From: Brevipalpus yothersi
Taxonomy: Eukaryota > Arthropoda > Arachnida > Trombidiformes > Tenuipalpidae
DNA length: 64,000 nt
Reading direction: 5' to 3'
Assembly (NCBI GenBank): GCA_003956705.1
Contig: QZCP01000279.1
Span: 124,001 to 188,000 of the forward strand
Below, one piece after another: positions 1-12,423 of this stretch. Numbering within the stretch: the stretch's first letter is position 1; each line of letters starts with the position of its first letter. Both the position numbers and the translations under genes were made by a program. The notes under the pieces were generated by a model. It was given only the letters and a program-made list of their open reading frames with translations. It did not search any database and was not told where the DNA came from.

Positions 1-169
1 GGAATGAAAAAAATTATTCTGAATAAATCCACGATTTATGAGGTTGATCAAAAAGTTAGAGAGCAGACAAGCTGAATCAACCTAACAATAAGAAGATGTG
101 TCATATAACAATTTGCAATTATGAAATGCTTAATCACTTGTTGAAGGGGTTGAAAATGGAACAAGAAGC

Positions 170-171
<2 letters not shown>

Positions 172-228
<57 letters not shown>
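172..228. repeat. (GA)n microsatellite
   Basis: An almost pure GA dinucleotide run of about 55 bases, visible directly in the sequence. Confidence 0.95.
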
Positions 229-229
<1 letters not shown>

Positions 230-1043
230 ACCACTTTACATCTAATTCTGGATCTTAATCAGTGAAATTTTGTTTGATAGGAGCGGCTGCTCCTCCTTGC
301 CTGTGGGCAATGTTCTTGATCAAGTTAACACAGTTTCGGTGGCAAGATCAGTATTCTGGTATTCTCAATATACTCATGGTACTGATGATTTTTTCAGGGA
401 CAAGAGAAAGAGAGAGAGAGAGAGTCCATAATGGACTCGAAATGAGAGTAAGAATAAGGCAGCATGCATTGTTCGAACCGGTTTACTTTTTCCGGGTTCC
501 GTTCTGAAGCGTTCTGAAGCGCTCTGAAGCTCTGTTCTGATGTTCTACGGACGCGCTTGGTCAGCCTGATTCAGCATCACTGTATAACGGTATTTACATA
601 ACAGATACATCTCGATAAAACCTGAAATTACTAACGACCCAGATATAAAAAAATATTGCATCTATCTTTTGGAATACTTTATTTCGAAGTTATCTTTTTT
701 AGTGCTTAGATATCTATCTTTTTTCACTGATAGCCGAAAAATCTTGCAACTATCTCTCATTTTCTTGATTCATATCAATCTATCTCGCCGATTGTGAATA
801 GCGGATCGATTTTTTCGGACATTATTTTTCGATCATTTCAAGGGTGTTCAAGAATTGCCTATAATCAGTAACAAGGGTACTTATGTCAAATCGAGCACAC
901 TATTGGTGTTTATGGTCAATTTTAGTAATCGAAATTCACTTGATATCCATATGAATAGGCATACAGTGTATTTATGCCAAGACAAATTGTGAAACTTTAG
1001 TCCACTTGGCCTCACTCTCGAAATGCGATCACGTTCGTGTTTG

Positions 1044-1056
1044 AAGAGAAAGAGAA

Positions 1057-1144
<88 letters not shown>
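1044..1144. repeat. (GA)n microsatellite, slightly interrupted
   Basis: About 100 bases of GA repeats with a few GAAA interruptions. On the other strand this reads as CT repeats. Confidence 0.95.
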
Positions 1145-1146
<2 letters not shown>

Positions 1147-1823
1147 GAATCGGAAATTCTGGCCGATGAATTGATTGAAAAATGCGCGACATTCGTATAT
1201 TTTCAGGCCAAAGATAGTAAAACTTGCTCTAAACCCTGTGAAATCCAGGTCAAGTTGATGATGATTCAATATAATTAGCTGAAATATAGAGAAAGATGGA
1301 AAGAGAGGGAGAGAGAGAGAAATACACATCTCTCACTCGAATTGTACTGCTAAACACGATTTTGTGAAGCGTTTCGCCGCTTTTCTGAGAGTGCCCCTTA
1401 TCGGGATGAATGAAGGAAAACAAAACTTGAGGGTGTTTCGAGATGACTTCAACGCCTTACAGGCGAAACAATCGGAGTAGCATTCACAAACAAACAGGCT
1501 CGTTCGCACGAGATGACTGACTAACCAAGTTCCGAAGGAATAGAAAGAGAGAAAGAGAGAGAGAACAAAAGGAAAGAGTATCTTGGGGAGCATCTCAACC
1601 CAGATATAATAGTTAGGTTGTGATCCCTCAGCATCTGATTCACTGATCTCTAATGTGGGAGAGAGAGAAAGAGAGTCTGTTAGAAAGTCCGATCATCCTT
1701 TCACATCATTTGAAGGGCAAAGAAGAAGAAAACTAGTTGTGTTCAGTAGCGATAATCTAATCAGATCAAATGTGAGAGTTCTCTCTAGGTCGAGCTCGAA
1801 TAAAACGAAATGGGTAAAATAAT

Positions 1824-1844
1824 AGAGAGAGAGAGAGAGAGAGA
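1824..1844. repeat. Short (GA)n microsatellite
   Basis: Roughly ten GA units just downstream (minus sense) of the last resolved exon of the chitinase-like gene, so it lies in an intron or 3' region. Confidence 0.9.
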
Positions 1845-1865
1845 CAGTCAACAATTCTCCAGTAC

Positions 1866-3088
1866 CTTGTGGTGGTGGTCAAAAAGAGTGGTTTCAATTC
1901 ATTCAAATACTCAAGCAGCTCTTGTGCTCGTGGATATGGCTCGTTCAGATAGAGGAGATGAAGATTAACGGTCTCAATATCACTCAGTTGGTCAGTTAGA
2001 TACTCAACCCTAAGGTCACGAGAGCGCGCGCCAGAAAAGGAGAAGGTTCATTTCAAAAATTTCAAAAAAATGTTCAACAAATATGCAACGTTTGGTAACA
2101 ATATCAAATCTATTTGAAGAAAAGGACTCAACTCACTGAAGCTCGCCTGAAGAAAGTTCCAAGAGCTTTGGAAACATTCGTGGATCACAAACTTTCCATT
2201 GCTATCATGACAGAGACATGGAGCAACAATATCATTTAAGAAATATTAGAAGATTTCATACTAACCTCTGTGAGCCTTCATTCCAGCCACCAATTGCGAT
2301 CATGGTTTTGAGCTTATCATTATACTGCTTGAGGCCGGTGAATTTCTTGTAATTTTCTGTTGATTTAGATGTGCAAAGAAAGAGGGAAGAAAATGATCAG
2401 AAAAATAGTGGAACTGCTTGCTTGTGTCGTTCGAAAAGCAGAAAAACTGGATTCCCTTCTCAAGTCATTCTAAGTAAGCAACGTAAAAGTAAGTGTTGGA
2501 ACTTCGCTTGGGCTGGAACATGTTCCGATTCTATCTATCTATCTCTCTCTCTTCGGAATGTTCACTCGAATCAGGCGAATCGGGCGAACCGGCCCTTTTC
2601 GATGGTGAGCTTTGCCGAATCACATAGTGGCAATGCATACATATGATCAGAGCCATACCTTGATTGATGTCATTGTAGGGATCGAAAGCCTTGAGCTCGA
2701 ACTTGGATGACAGTCCACCAAAGGCGTATATAAGATGAGTGCACAGGTATGGATTGATGTTTTGAGGTGTGAATTTGGCTAGTCCAGGCCGATACACAGC
2801 CCAGTTGGAATAATAACAGACTAATTTTGCACCATCGTCACTACGATTTGGACTACTTGCTCCGAGAGTTGGAGTGATGTGGATCGATACACAGCATATA
2901 GCCAACAAGATGAAAGCGTAACACTAATGTCGAATATGTAGATGTATATGAAAAGAGGATGACACACAAGAACAATTGGTGATCAATAGCACACACACAC
3001 ACAGTGCACAAAAGTTTAAGTTTTAAGTTTTAAGTTAAAAAAAGAGAAAGGAAAATCATTCATTCAATAGAGAACTTACCTTGATCAT
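1866..3088 (-). CDS. Chitinase-like protein (GH18 fold, degenerate catalytic motif), 3' end unresolved
   Basis: Five exons can be joined in phase: 3088-3080, 2923-2659, 2356-2262, 2201-2137 and 2009-1866. The product begins MIK, then a hydrophobic signal peptide (about residues 1-24). It continues with family 18 glycosidase hallmarks: VCYYSNWAVYRPG (strand 1), THLIYAFGGL (strand 2), FDPYNDINQ, YKKF..LK and the strand-3 motif KTMIAIGGWNEGSQR. The next exons align with the region that carries the catalytic DGxDxDWE in active chitinases, but here it reads ETVNLHLLYLNEPYP: the three Asp and the proton-donor Glu are not in place. That suggests a secreted, catalytically dead chitinase-like or IDGF-like lectin. 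The last resolved exon ends AG before a GTACTG donor, so more exons must lie to the left. Exons 1-3 are well supported; exons 4-5 rest on phase plus weaker similarity. Confidence 0.7.
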
Positions 3089-4374
3089 GGGCCTTACCCA
3101 CGTTTTTCGTTCATCATAATCTATGGATCCGGTCAATTTGGAGTGATTCATCACAATCATTCGTTGCTGCCTGGAACAAGAAGATGCTCCTCCGATGAAT
3201 ACACAGTGTGGGCCACAGTTGATCCAGTTGATGTTGGGAATTCCTTATGACGATACTCGACTCTGTGTATTAGTGTATGTATGTGTGTGTACCAGATCAG
3301 AAAAAGAGTATCCAGATCAGGTAAGATTAAATTTTTCACTAAATTTTACTACTGCAACTGATGAGCTGCAGCACGCAACGAAAAAAAAAATCCACACAAA
3401 ACGATGCGCTTGGAAGACAAGTTACGAGTGAGAGAAAGAGAAAGAAAGAGAGAAAGAGAGAGAGGAACGAAACCAGGACGACGTTCGTTTCCATACAGCT
3501 TCGATCTGAACGACCTCAACGTTCAGATGGCGCTAAAATGGTCCTAAAGTTCGTCATTATAACGGGATTTGCTCTGAAATATTTGAAAAAATATCCTCAT
3601 GACAAGTCTGTGAATTTTTTTCATCTAATTATTCAAATGTCTAGTTAACACTTCAAGTTATCGATCATTTCTCTTTTCCAGCAAATTGAACATCACTAAC
3701 CTAAATGAATTGAGTTCATTTTTATCTTGTTAGGAAATCGTGAATCATCCCACCTCCTTTTGAGTCGTGATTAAGAATAGCAATTTATTTTTACCTATAT
3801 AAAGTTATCATGATTGAACAAATTTATAATCTATTTTATACTTTTCTTTGGACCGCTTCTAACTAGGAGATATGGTCACGAGACTAGAGAGATTTTGCTG
3901 ATAGAATTCGCTCAAAATTAATAAAATCAAGAAAATTCGAAAGATTTTCTTCTCATATGCTTCATATCCCATACACAAATGGACCATCAGAACATTTCTG
4001 AAATCAGCAGATTATAGATTATAGATAGGATCATGGAAAATACCTGTGAAGCTGAAAGGGCGATAGAAGTTCAGTAATAAATCATAAGTTGATCGTTCTA
4101 ATTGAGTACAGAATGGAACTTATTGTTCAGATGAAAAGAGCTGAAGAATCTTCTTTGCAGCAAGAAGCACTCTAGCTTATCATAGCTAAGATAGTTGAGA
4201 CAGTTAACTGTCAACTTTAACGCTGGATATCCTCTCATGAGCTGATAAAACTGAGTTAATGTCTATAATCTGTCAACTTTAGTAAGTGGACCGTGAGTGA
4301 AACATCTCATCACAGAATAATTTTTCCTTAAAATTTTCAATTAATTAATCATAATACAATTGTTATAACACTAT
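3089..4374. other. Intergenic region, no gene seen
   Basis: It holds the 5' flank of the chitinase-like gene and the 3' flank of the histidase gene. A GA-rich patch lies near 3428-3465. Short open frames here show no recognisable family and no splice-consistent structure. Confidence 0.5.
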
Positions 4375-6291
4375 TTAGCTCTCATCATCATTCATCTCAG
4401 GTCGAGCTCGTTTCCGATGATTGTATGATACGGAAGTCGTTGGTGAATTAGGCTTTGCTTCATACTGCATTCTTTTACTTTCTTCATAATTTTTGATGCA
4501 TGGTTCAACTTGTTCCCAGACTTTATTAGCACGTAACAATCCACAGACTGCCTCAATGTCTGGTGCCATGTAACGATCTTGATCCCATTCTCTGCAAAGA
4601 TGAGATGAAGATTCTCAGCTAATTTAAATGATAGCTCATCAAAGATGTCATACCTAACGATTCCTCTTACTAAACTATACACAGATTCAAGGGGTTTGGT
4701 TGATCTTAATGGACGCAAAAATTCCATCGCCTGACAAGCTGCCATTAGCTCTATTGCAATCACCTTTTCTACATTTTCGACAACTATGAGTGCTTTTCTG
4801 GCCGAAAAGCCTCCCATAGATACATGATCTTCTTGGCCTGCCGAAGTTGGTAACGAATCAACCGATGCAGGATGACAAAGAACCTTATTTTCGGAAACTG
4901 AAGAAAAGACAATCTATGATCTCAAGCCATCACTGGAAGTTGGAAAAACTCACCTAAAGCAGCTGCCGTACAATGAGCAATCATAAGTCCAGAGTTAAGT
5001 CCACCTTTGTCCGTTAAGAAGGGTGGAAGACTGGATGTTGTCGGATTGACAAGTCTTTCTATTCGTCTTTCACTCATTGATGCCAATTCATGGACTGCAA
5101 TGGCTAAATAATCGAGAGCTTTCGCTGGATACTCACCATGAAAATTTCCTCCAGAAATGATTTCCGATCTTTCTGGAAAAACCAGAGGATTATCCGTGGC
5201 AGAATTCATCTCAGTTGTTATGATGTCTTTTACAAACTCTATCGTATCGTGAACAATCCCGTGTACTTGCGGACAGCAACGGATTGTGTAAGCATCCTGG
5301 GGTAAAGGAGAAATTTTTCAAGCAACATGCAATCGAATATTTGTCGATCTACGTTACCTGAACTTTACCACAGAAGCGATGACTTTCGGCAATCTCGGAA
5401 TTATTTTTCTCAGAATGCAGAAGTGATCTCAGTCTTCTAGCAACCATTTGTTGACCACGATGGGGACGAACACGATGAACATCGATATCAAAAGCTCTTG
5501 TTGTACCTTTTAAAACGTCCAGAGTCAAGGCAGCAATAACATCTGCTTGATTGGCTACTTTTTGGGCTATTTCGATAGCTTGAGCACCAAGAGATGTGAT
5601 CAGTTGGGTTCCGTTGAGAAGTGCAAGACCTTCTTTCGGTTTGAGGACCAAAGGAGCGAGACCTTTGTTTCGTAAAACTCTTCCAGCATCATCCCAACCT
5701 CCATTACTGTCCAACTCATGATTCCACATTTTACCTTCACCAATAAGGCCTAGTGCTAGATGGGCGAGTGGGGCTAAATCACCGGATGCTCCAACAGTCC
5801 CTTTTTCGGGCACAAAAGGAAGGCAATCACGATTGAAAGCTTTGATCAACATTCTCAAAGTTTCTAACGATATTCCTGAATGACCTTTCGCTAGAACATT
5901 TATTCGAAGGGCCAAAAGTCGCCGGATTTGTTCCAGAGACAATGAATCACCAACACCAGCAGCATGACTTCGAACTAGATTGAGTTGCAATTTTTCGAGA
6001 TCAATTTGATCTATTATTTCAGTAGCAAACTTTCCAAAACCAGTATTTACCCCATACACCGTCCTATTTTCACTCATAATCTCTTCCAAAAGAGCTCTTC
6101 CTCTTTTCACTTTCTCTTCGGCATCCTTGGTAAGCTGAAAGAAAAGTTTGCCAGGAGTGTTGATCTCTAGAAAGTTGGCAAAGGTTTTTTCACCATCTTA
6201 CCTTAATTTTGTGATGACCACTACCCAAGATAGAAAGATCACCAATCTCAAGTCCCTCACCATCAACGTAAATAACTGAGTCAGGTAACAT
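4375..6291 (-). CDS. HAL: Histidine ammonia-lyase (histidase)
   Basis: The enzyme deaminates L-histidine to urocanate, the first step of histidine breakdown, in the cytosol. Five exons join in phase: 6291-6202, 6134-5358, 5296-4954, 4897-4654 and 4591-4375, giving about 556 residues. The catalytic Tyr lies in YGVNTGFGKFAT (about residue 57). The Ala-Ser-Gly triplet that cyclises into the MIO electrophile lies in TVGASGDLAPLAH (about 146-148). Other family blocks are GLALLNGTQ, QDAYTIRCCPQVHG, SATDNPLVF, SGGNFHGEYPA and the C-terminal RYMAPDIEAV. The chosen ATG gives an N-terminus close to that of short histidases. A small upstream exon (start near 6504, MVRFEYNGSEKRR..) joined by an alternative acceptor near 6280 would give a vertebrate-like N-terminal extension and cannot be excluded. 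All active-site blocks look intact. Confidence 0.95.
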
Positions 6292-6877
6292 ATTGCCGTA
6301 AGATATGATCAATAAGTATTGTTTAATAGCCGATGGTGATTATCTACCTGAGCACTCTAGCGCTACTATTTATTTGGAATTTTTTCGAGAAGGAAGTCTC
6401 CTAGACTCCCATGTGAGTGGAAAAATTACGCACCACAGTTTCCCCAAATTGAGGGGAGAATAACTGATATCTTCTCTTTTCGGAGCCATTGTACTCAAAT
6501 CGAACCATTTTGATGTGGTAAGTCGATGACATTGAATCATCATCGATGCAAGGAAAAAAGTTTGTACACTTAATCTGTTTCATCAACTGACTTGATCGAG
6601 TCCAAAACCTTCATGGTAATAAACAAGTGAGATGATAAATAAGCTGATAGTCACTAGGACCACCTAACTTTATCTCACATATCTCATCTTATCTTTATCA
6701 ATTGAGAAGTAGAGGATCAGATTCTCATCACGATTTGAGTAATGAACCAAAGCGAGGTAAATTAAGACAATGATGATGAGTCATTTATCATGCCTCAAGG
6801 TGGTAATTTTTTTTCATTTGAACACACATGCGAGAAAATTACAAAAATGATGAATACAAATACGAACGAATTGTTCT
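6292..6877. other. Intergenic region between histidase and Maelstrom
   Basis: It contains the 5' flank of the histidase gene. A possible short upstream histidase exon lies near 6411-6504 on the minus strand. Otherwise it is AT-rich with no gene that I can support. Confidence 0.4.
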
Positions 6878-8152
6878 TCATGATCTGGGAAAACGTAGAG
6901 TACCTCTTCCAATACCAGGTCTTCGGATAGGCTCTCGGGATCCATTGCTAGCCAGAGGTGGACTATTGAAAGCAGCTATTGGAGATGAGGAAGAAGAAGA
7001 TGAAGGTGGCTCTATTCCACTTTTCAGAGGCGACTTCTTTTCATCAGTCTGATTTTTATAGCTATTGTTGCTGTTGTTGTAGGAGCGCTTGGGTTTTCTT
7101 GTATGATCTCTGAACTTATAATCAATTATCTCGAGTTTTTCAGACTTGGGAGGAGCATGATTATCGGTGAGAGGGATTCCCAGCAATGCACAAAGATTAT
7201 CTGCCAGCATAAAGGCTAACTTGGTTGGTTGAGCGAGAGCGCAAAATTTGCAGTCTTTATCATCGTGAAATTTGCATCCAATTCCAGCGGAATAATCGAA
7301 ACTAGAAGATGTCATTTTGTCAGAACATATAGGTAGGAACTGTTGATTATTAAATTTGATATATAAGTGATACAATAGTTTTGTGATATCAAGAACATCG
7401 ACACTCCTGGCAAAACTTTCGTTTCCAGCTCTTTTTGCGATGGTAGCGAAGCATGATCTAGCCTGGATAAGGCCTATTTCTCGAACATCGTTTGGATGAG
7501 CAAACAAAGGTCGAACTCCAAGCTCTCCCAAGCTTGGATGAAATAACTCTTCCTCCTGGATGAATATATCAATCTCATCAACTATGTCCTCATAGCTCAC
7601 ACTATCGAGTCCCACAGCCAGTGAGAAATCTTCGAATGGAATTTGATGAGTTGATTCACAATGTTGTCTTGCCTCACTCGCATAACCAACAGGCACAGGT
7701 CCAGCATCGACGAACTTATGGAACTTATCAACAATACCATCGAGAAGGGTAAACTTGACAATACCAATTTCCAGAGGAATATATTCGTTTTCAGCATTAT
7801 GACACATCACATTAAACGAAACTATATATATTGGCTTACTTAATAGCTCATTTTCGGAGCTTTTCATCACAAACTCTTCAACCCATCTTTCGCGAATGTC
7901 ACCCATGATTCGTGTTTCACGTTGTTCTTCCACCTGCTCGGAAACAATACCTCTTTGCAAAGGTATATTCAATATTTTACCTCTTCTACCTTCGTTGATG
8001 GCTTTAGCTTTCTCTTTGAAAGCTTCCTTAATATCGTCACTTAACTCTTTGTAAACTTGTCCAGCACGACTGAAAGCCTCTGACCACTCTAGACCATGTT
8101 GCCGAGCGTATTCAGTGACAAAAACTGAATAAGCGTTCGTCTTTTTACCCAT
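6878..8152 (-). CDS. mael: Maelstrom (HMG box + MAEL domain, piRNA pathway)
   Basis: A single uninterrupted frame of about 424 residues. Residues 1-58 form an HMG box (KKTNAYSVFVTEYARQHG...YKELSDDIKEAFKEKAKAIN). About residues 95-310 form the MAEL domain with an RNase H-like fold: YIPLEIGIVKFTLLDGI, KFHKFVDAGPVPVGY and, near the end, CKFHDDKDCKFCALAQ. The Glu of LEIG, His of THQIP, His of KFHDD and Cys of FCAL match the conserved EHHC zinc-site pattern. The C-terminal tail is Ser/Pro/Arg-rich and disordered. In flies and mammals Maelstrom acts in nuage and nucleus with PIWI proteins to silence transposons, and is germline-enriched. The start is the ATG at MGKKTN, which matches the family N-terminus; the frame stays open a little further but has no earlier ATG. 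The lack of introns contrasts with most neighbours. Confidence 0.93.
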   Translation of the reverse strand: MGKKTNAYSVFVTEYARQHGLEWSEAFSRAGQVYKELSDDIKEAFKEKAKAINEGRRGKILNIPLQRGIVSEQVEEQRETRIMGDIRERWVEEFVMKSSENELLSKPIYIVSFNVMCHNAENEYIPLEIGIVKFTLLDGIVDKFHKFVDAGPVPVGYASEARQHCESTHQIPFEDFSLAVGLDSVSYEDIVDEIDIFIQEEELFHPSLGELGVRPLFAHPNDVREIGLIQARSCFATIAKRAGNESFARSVDVLDITKLLYHLYIKFNNQQFLPICSDKMTSSSFDYSAGIGCKFHDDKDCKFCALAQPTKLAFMLADNLCALLGIPLTDNHAPPKSEKLEIIDYKFRDHTRKPKRSYNNSNNSYKNQTDEKKSPLKSGIEPPSSSSSSSPIAAFNSPPLASNGSREPIRRPGIGRGTLRFPRS

Positions 8153-9986
8153 GTCCAGCCAAGAGTTCAATGATTGTCTCTCTCTCTCCGGATAGCAACA
8201 ACCTCTTACTGTCCACTAATCACACCCAATCAGCAAAAGTAAACAAAATCATAAGTCACCAACACACACAAAAATTTTAATTAATCGATGTCATATCATG
8301 AGTATCACGGAAATAATCAAAATGAAAATAATCGCAAAAAAGTATATCAAACAAGTGCTGCGTTCTGGTGAAACAGCTGAAACACAGTAAAAAATAAGCT
8401 TTTTCGAATGAACACTTTTTCGAATTTTTTCGATTCCTTTCGATTACTCATTCGATTGGTTGATTAAAAATTTCGTCTCTCTGGGAAAGCGAGATGTCTT
8501 AAGTTTACTGATTACAATTTTTTTGATTAATACTGTTCTCAAGATTAGCCACGCCTGAGTCAACTGAACATGATGCTTAATAGAGTGCAATTCGATCGTT
8601 TAATGCGGAATCCTGATGAGAGAAAAAATGAGATGATAGCTTTCCCATTTCAGCAGCAAGATCATATTTAATCATGTCGTAGGAAATACATGTGTTCATG
8701 TATCATAATGGGAATGGAATTCTATTCTACTTTGAATTTTCACCATGGTATGGGTAATGATGATTCTGCGGAAAGCTGTGAATTTTCCCCATTCCTCAAG
8801 TATTCCGTGCTGATGAGTCAGTACTACTAAGGATTATCATCGCTGATTTCGGTAGTGAGGGAGGAAGAACTCATCAATGTCCTTCTCTGATTAACAGATA
8901 AAGTCTTATCAACGAGTTGATAATTTTCAGTCACTTTAAACAAAGATTATCAGTTTCATCTCACTTGCCTATCGTTAAGTGATCAATAATTAGTTGATTT
9001 CGCTCCTCTTCTGACGAGGTCGAGGAAGATGCCTTCTTTTTCCTACATGTATCAGATGGAATAAGTTTAATTCAGTTCTAGCTGGAGAATTTTTTGTGTC
9101 CTTCATGGTAGAGTAAGGAATTGCCAATTTTTCATCCATATTATACGAAGAAAATCAAGTTTCAGCCATAATCTCTTGAGAAAAATTGAATAGTAATTCA
9201 TGATCAAGTTTCAAGTGGAGCAGAACATCTACCGTACTTCTGAGCGTGAGAAATCTTGAAATGTTGAATTGTGGAAAGAACTATAACCTCATCTTAGACC
9301 ACCAATAAAATATTGAACTCATTAAATTTTTGGAAATAGTTTACTCCATAATTTGGTAAAGAAATCGTAATTACAGAAAAAAAGAAAGTTTCTCCCTTCT
9401 ATTCAGCCCATCTCGGACTCTCTCATACACTAATGAAAGAAGTTGGGGGAGCACATCCAAAATCTAGTAAATAATTTGTTATCAAAATTCTACCCACAAA
9501 TGCTCAGTTTCCCAATAGATTAGAAAACCCAACAAATCTTGGAACGATTGCGATAAAATTAACTGATTCAAAAATCAGTACATTCATTCATTCAATGCTT
9601 TTCGATCATTTAAGCACTTTTTTTAATACAGCAATTGAACTTGCTTTAAGAGCAAGTCGAATATCGATTCGATACTATCGATATCCATCTCCATGCTGCA
9701 AGTGAGAAACATTTTTGATCATTTTATTGTGTGTTTATGATCATTATTGTTTGTGATTTAACTTTGATTATTTATTTATCATCTTATTTAGGAACTAATT
9801 TTAGCTATCTAATGCGTTCTGAAAGGTATTCTTCCTATTGGTAGAGTGATATTTCAATCAGGAATAACAAAACTAGATAACTCCAAAAGGACAGTGTTTA
9901 TCAGCCTTCAGTGAGTCGCTATTTTGAAGGAATTTTCTTTTTCATGTTTTTCTGATCCATTCAATTTAATCTTTGTGACAATCATC
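8153..9986. other. Intergenic region, no gene seen
   Basis: 1.8 kb of AT-rich sequence between two divergently transcribed genes (Maelstrom leftwards, API5 rightwards). It probably carries both promoters. I found no open frame with family similarity, no RNA gene and no notable repeat. Confidence 0.5.
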
Positions 9987-12423
9987 ATGACTGATTCGGT
10001 TAGTGACAACATTGGGAAACTCTATGACTACTATAATGTATTGGTTGAAGCAGGTGATAAGATAGGTGAGGTATGTATTGACGACTGGTTAATCATGTGT
10101 GAACATGTGCTTGTTTTGCCTCGCATTCTTACCGGCTTCTATTAACTTATCATGTGATTATAGCACGAACAAGAATATCTGGAAATTTTGTCTTCCATCA
10201 AAGGATCAGCTAATGAAAAGCGTTTGGCTTCTCAGTTCATCGCCAAATTTTTCAAACATTTTCCGGCTCATTATGACAAAGCAATCGATGCACTCTTGGA
10301 TCTATGTGAAGATGAGGATATCAATATCAGGTTCGCATACAGTAGCCAAATACGATGATTCATCTTTGTCTTGTATATAAATTAATCGATCTCAATTGTC
10401 CCTTGAATTTAGGAAACAAGCCATTCGAGATTTACCTACTATTTGCAAAGACTGTAAAGAATATGTGCCGCGTATCACAGATATACTAGCCCAACTTTTG
10501 GTGGCTGAAGATGCAAGTGAACTTCAAATAGTCAATAATTCCCTCGTCACTGTTTGTAAAGTCTGTCCAAAGGGATTCTTAGGGGGTCTTTTCTCTCAAA
10601 TTGAATCCGGTGAAGATGCCACCAGAGAAAAGATCACTAAATTTCTTTCAATCAAGATGAAAACTCTTCCGAATGAAATATGGACCAAGGAAATTGAAGA
10701 ATATTTCCTCCAAGAATGCCGCAAAGTAATTCAAGATTGTACAAAGGACGAATTTATTATCTTCATGAATCTTTTGTCTGGTCTTAAGATAACCAAAACA
10801 ATAAGTGGACAACAAGTACTTGTTGAAATGATTACTGAACAAGCCGAACTTGAGGTTCCGTTCAATGTAAGTTTTGATCATGTTTTAGACTCTCCATTCT
10901 TCAGCTGTAAAAATTGAGTTTAAACGTAAAGGGTATTTCCTACAACACATCAGGAATAATACATGAATACTATGAGCCACAGATATTTGACTGGTTTCAA
11001 GTGAGAAGAGCTCTGGACCTTAATTTCGACTAATTTCTGGTTATCGCATTTTTCGAAAGAAGTGTGTTTAAACTCAATTTTCATAGCTACAAAGTGGTTT
11101 TAAATAGCCTCAAAGTTCTTTGAGGTGATGATTTCTTGCGGAAAGCTGATAATTTTTGTCCACCAGACAGAACAGTTTGAAAAATTTTTGACCGCAATAT
11201 CTCAAGAGAAACGTCTGATTATGTAAAAATTTGGGATCAGGGATAATACAATGGTTTATTCGAATGAAACCTTGTGATCAAAAGTTATGCAACTGTTATA
11301 TCTCGTGGAGAAGAATGTCAGCTTTCTGCTAGAAACCATCACCCCAAGGAACTTTGAGGCCACCCACATGTACCCTCGCCATACAATACCGCCAATCAAA
11401 TACCTATATATTTCTCATTTAAATTTCTCTATTTATAGCCTACCGATTCTGAGATGATTGACAAATTTTTGATGTGTGTCCGCTCTGCTATCCCCCATTT
11501 TTCACCTTTTGTCCCATCGAATGCTTACGTTCAATACATATGTACTCAGTTGATTCCAAGCTTGACCGAGCTGACTGCCACTATGTCAGATAATTTCCCA
11601 GCTATTGAGTTGGACTTACTACAACTTTTGTCAGAATTGGTTGTGTATGTGCAACCAACAAACACCAACCATATCATTAATGTTGAGGAGTGTCAAAGTA
11701 TTTTGTTTAACAAATTGCTTGAATTTATGCCTCTGCCTACTCTGGAGAACGAATCTGGTGATACCCTCTTGGAAGAACCTAGTTTTCAGCTCACTCATGT
11801 TGAATGCTTACTTCATACATTTCATACCCTTGGCAAAAGCGATCCTAGCTTTCTCGATAAGGCTGGTGAAGAGACCATGAAAGATTTTCGAGCAAGATTA
11901 CAATATTTGGCTCGTGGTGTTCAAAACTATATAAAAAAGCTGAAAGAAGCACTTTCCACAGTGAAAAAAACTCCGGATAGCGCCAAAAATGAGGAAAATC
12001 GGTTGAAACTAGTAGCACTTAAAACTACTTCAAATATCAACACTCTGATTCGAGACCTTTTCCATCCTAAGCCGATTTATAAAGCCACTATTCAGCTAAG
12101 CTGGAGACCCTCCCCCATTAAGAATCCTATTATTAAGACAAGCTCATCGACACCAGAAGAACCATCTGTTGGAAATGCTAACTCGAACAAAAGAAAGCTC
12201 ATTACCGCCCCAGAGAGTGATAGACCTCGTAAAGAGTTTAAGCAGATCTACGCTCCTCCGAGTGGAAAGTTCAGCTCAAACTTCCGCGGGGGCTATTCAG
12301 GTGAGATTGAATTCTTAGTAAAATCTTATGATTATTCTCTAAAATTCCTCTTAATTAGATTTCAGAGGAAGAGGTCGAAGTAGAGGATCTCGTGGAAGAT
12401 TTGGAAACAGGTATTCGTATTAG
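9987..12423 (+). CDS. API5: Apoptosis inhibitor 5 (API5 / AAC-11)
   Basis: Five exons join in phase: 9987-10070, 10164-10330, 10413-10866, 11439-12300 and 12359-12423, giving about 543 residues. The protein is an all-helical HEAT/ARM-like repeat protein of the nucleus that restrains apoptosis, including E2F1-driven death. Diagnostic blocks are KRLASQFIAKFFKHFP, LDLCEDEDINIRKQAIRDLP, LGGLFSQIESGED, IKFLS-type repeats, EFMPLP, HVECLLHTFHTLG, FRARLQYLARGVQNYI and NINTLIRDLFHPKP. The tail carries basic nuclear-localisation patches and the family PPSGKFSSNFRGG block. A short last exon of Arg-Gly repeats (FRGRGRSRGSRGRFG) matches the RGG-type end of vertebrate API5. The third intron is unusually long (572 bases) for this window. 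An AATAAA at 12774 may be the poly(A) signal. Confidence 0.95.

Larger units (their letters stand above)
1..1865. other. GA-rich low-complexity region, no supported gene
   Basis: This stretch is dominated by (GA)n tracts and shorter GA-rich patches (also near 1540-1565 and 1645-1676). The open frames across it translate to Ser-Leu or Arg-Glu dipeptide runs, which is what a dinucleotide repeat gives and not protein-coding signal. The chitinase-like gene ending at 1866 must continue leftwards into this region, because its last resolved exon ends in an open phase at a splice donor. I could not identify the following exon with confidence. Confidence 0.6.

Noticed and set aside
881..1593. Minus-strand open frames of 86-105 codons
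   Set aside because: They read mostly Ser-Leu repeats produced by (GA)n tracts, and have no family match.
2091..2232. Plus-strand frame resembling the endonuclease start of a LINE retrotransposon (a TETW-like motif)
   Set aside because: It is short, ends in a stop, lacks further retrotransposon motifs and lies antisense to exon 4 of the chitinase-like gene, whose splice phases fit. The resemblance is probably chance.
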